Shown: piece by piece, positions 30,636 through 31,022 of the stretch
Numbering within the stretch: the stretch's first letter is position 1
Layout: the number at the start of each line of letters is the position of its first letter
DNA from: Purshia tridentata
Lineage: Eukaryota; Streptophyta; Magnoliopsida; Rosales; Rosaceae
Direction: 5' to 3'
NCBI GenBank assembly: GCA_003254885.1
Contig: QANT01005117.1
Span: 1 to 31,022, forward strand
Length of the DNA stretch: 31,022 nt
The notes under the pieces: model-generated
Database searches by the model: none
Told to the model about the DNA's origin: nothing
The model's input: the letters and a program-made list of their open reading frames with translations, nothing else
Program-made: the position numbers and the translations under genes

Positions 30636-30731
30636 TGCCCTTATACCACATATTTGTTTTATTTTACATTTTTGGTTGTTGAGTTGTTTGATGATTATAC
30701 CTTTAATCTTAGTTATAAACAAGGAGTGTAA
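30636..30731. other. flank between the CACTA end and the minisatellite
   Basis: AT-rich sequence without features; it represents the insertion target of the CACTA element. Confidence 0.5.
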
Positions 30732-31022
30732 TTTCGGTAATTTCGGCGAAATTTCGCCGAAATTATCGTTTTTGGAGGGTTCCGAAACGAAATCATCATT
30801 TCAGCCATTTTTCGGTAAAATTTCGGAAATTTCGGCGAAATTTCGGCGAAATTTCGGTAAAATTTCGGTGAAATTTCGGGGAAATTTTAAGAAAGAATTT
30901 GTGGTNTTTCGGGGAAATTTTAAGAAAGAATTTGTGGTGATCTGGGAAAATTTCGGGATAGACTACCGAAATTTCAGCGAAATTTCAGAAAATTTCGGTG
31001 AAATTTCGAAAAATTTCGGAAA
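30732..31022. repeat. TTTCGGCGAAA palindromic minisatellite, continuing off the window
   Basis: AATTTCGGCGAAATTTCG and variants (GGTAAAA, GGTGAAA, GGGGAAA) repeat every 11-12 bases; each unit is close to a palindrome. A 32-base segment with TTTTAAGAAAGAATTTGTGG is duplicated at 30874 and 30907 around an undetermined base at 30906. A short related stretch (TTTTGGCGAAATATCGCCGA) occurs at 4242-4261 in the GGGCC element, hinting that this may be part of a similar element. Confidence 0.85.

Overview
The window is a repeat-packed stretch of a flowering-plant nuclear genome, probably intergenic heterochromatin. It is AT-rich and holds no intact host gene, rRNA, tRNA or CRISPR array. Nearly everything recognisable is a transposable element (TE) of a typically plant kind: Ty3/gypsy-type LTR elements, CACTA (En/Spm) elements with TNP2 and Transposase_24 genes, a Mutator-like transposase remnant, hAT-like GC-rich elements and a MITE. 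The species cannot be named from the sequence.

Layout, left to right. 1-469 is the end of an LTR, and 470-1121 is AT-rich filler. 1122-1283 is a GC-rich hAT-like end, abutting a truncated LTR (1284-2683). 2684-3010 is an array of short palindromes, matched in inverted orientation at 9470-9795. Between these arrays lie a GGGCC-rich element with a purine minisatellite (4025-5077), a broken MULE transposase end (5079-5520), an unrecognised broken two-exon gene ending at a CACTA-type terminus (7140-7947), and GCGAC-type subterminal repeats (8716-9350). A solo LTR (10963-12870, perfect 5-bp target duplication) splits a decayed minus-strand gene (about 10701-13035).

From about 14282 to 30635 lies a CACTA element on the minus strand. 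Its terminus is at 30635, followed inward by subterminal repeats, a spliced leader, a decayed and internally deleted TNP2, a decayed multi-exon Transposase_24 gene with a MITE in an intron, and about four tandem copies of a 632-662 bp subterminal unit. One unit carries a foreign insert that looks like the last exon of a gene. A complete but coding-deficient LTR retrotransposon (16884-24673, 3-kb LTRs, TSD GAAAC) has inserted into that insert. The right edge (30732-31022) is a TTTCGGCGAAA palindromic minisatellite.

The window therefore records a layered history: gene remnants, CACTA insertion and gene capture, LTR retrotransposon insertion, then loss of one copy to a solo LTR. All transposase genes are disabled, so any movement would need enzymes from elsewhere. 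The most interesting points are the two gene-like reading frames that rejoin across LTR insertion sites, the deletion of the TNP2 core, and the paired palindrome arrays.
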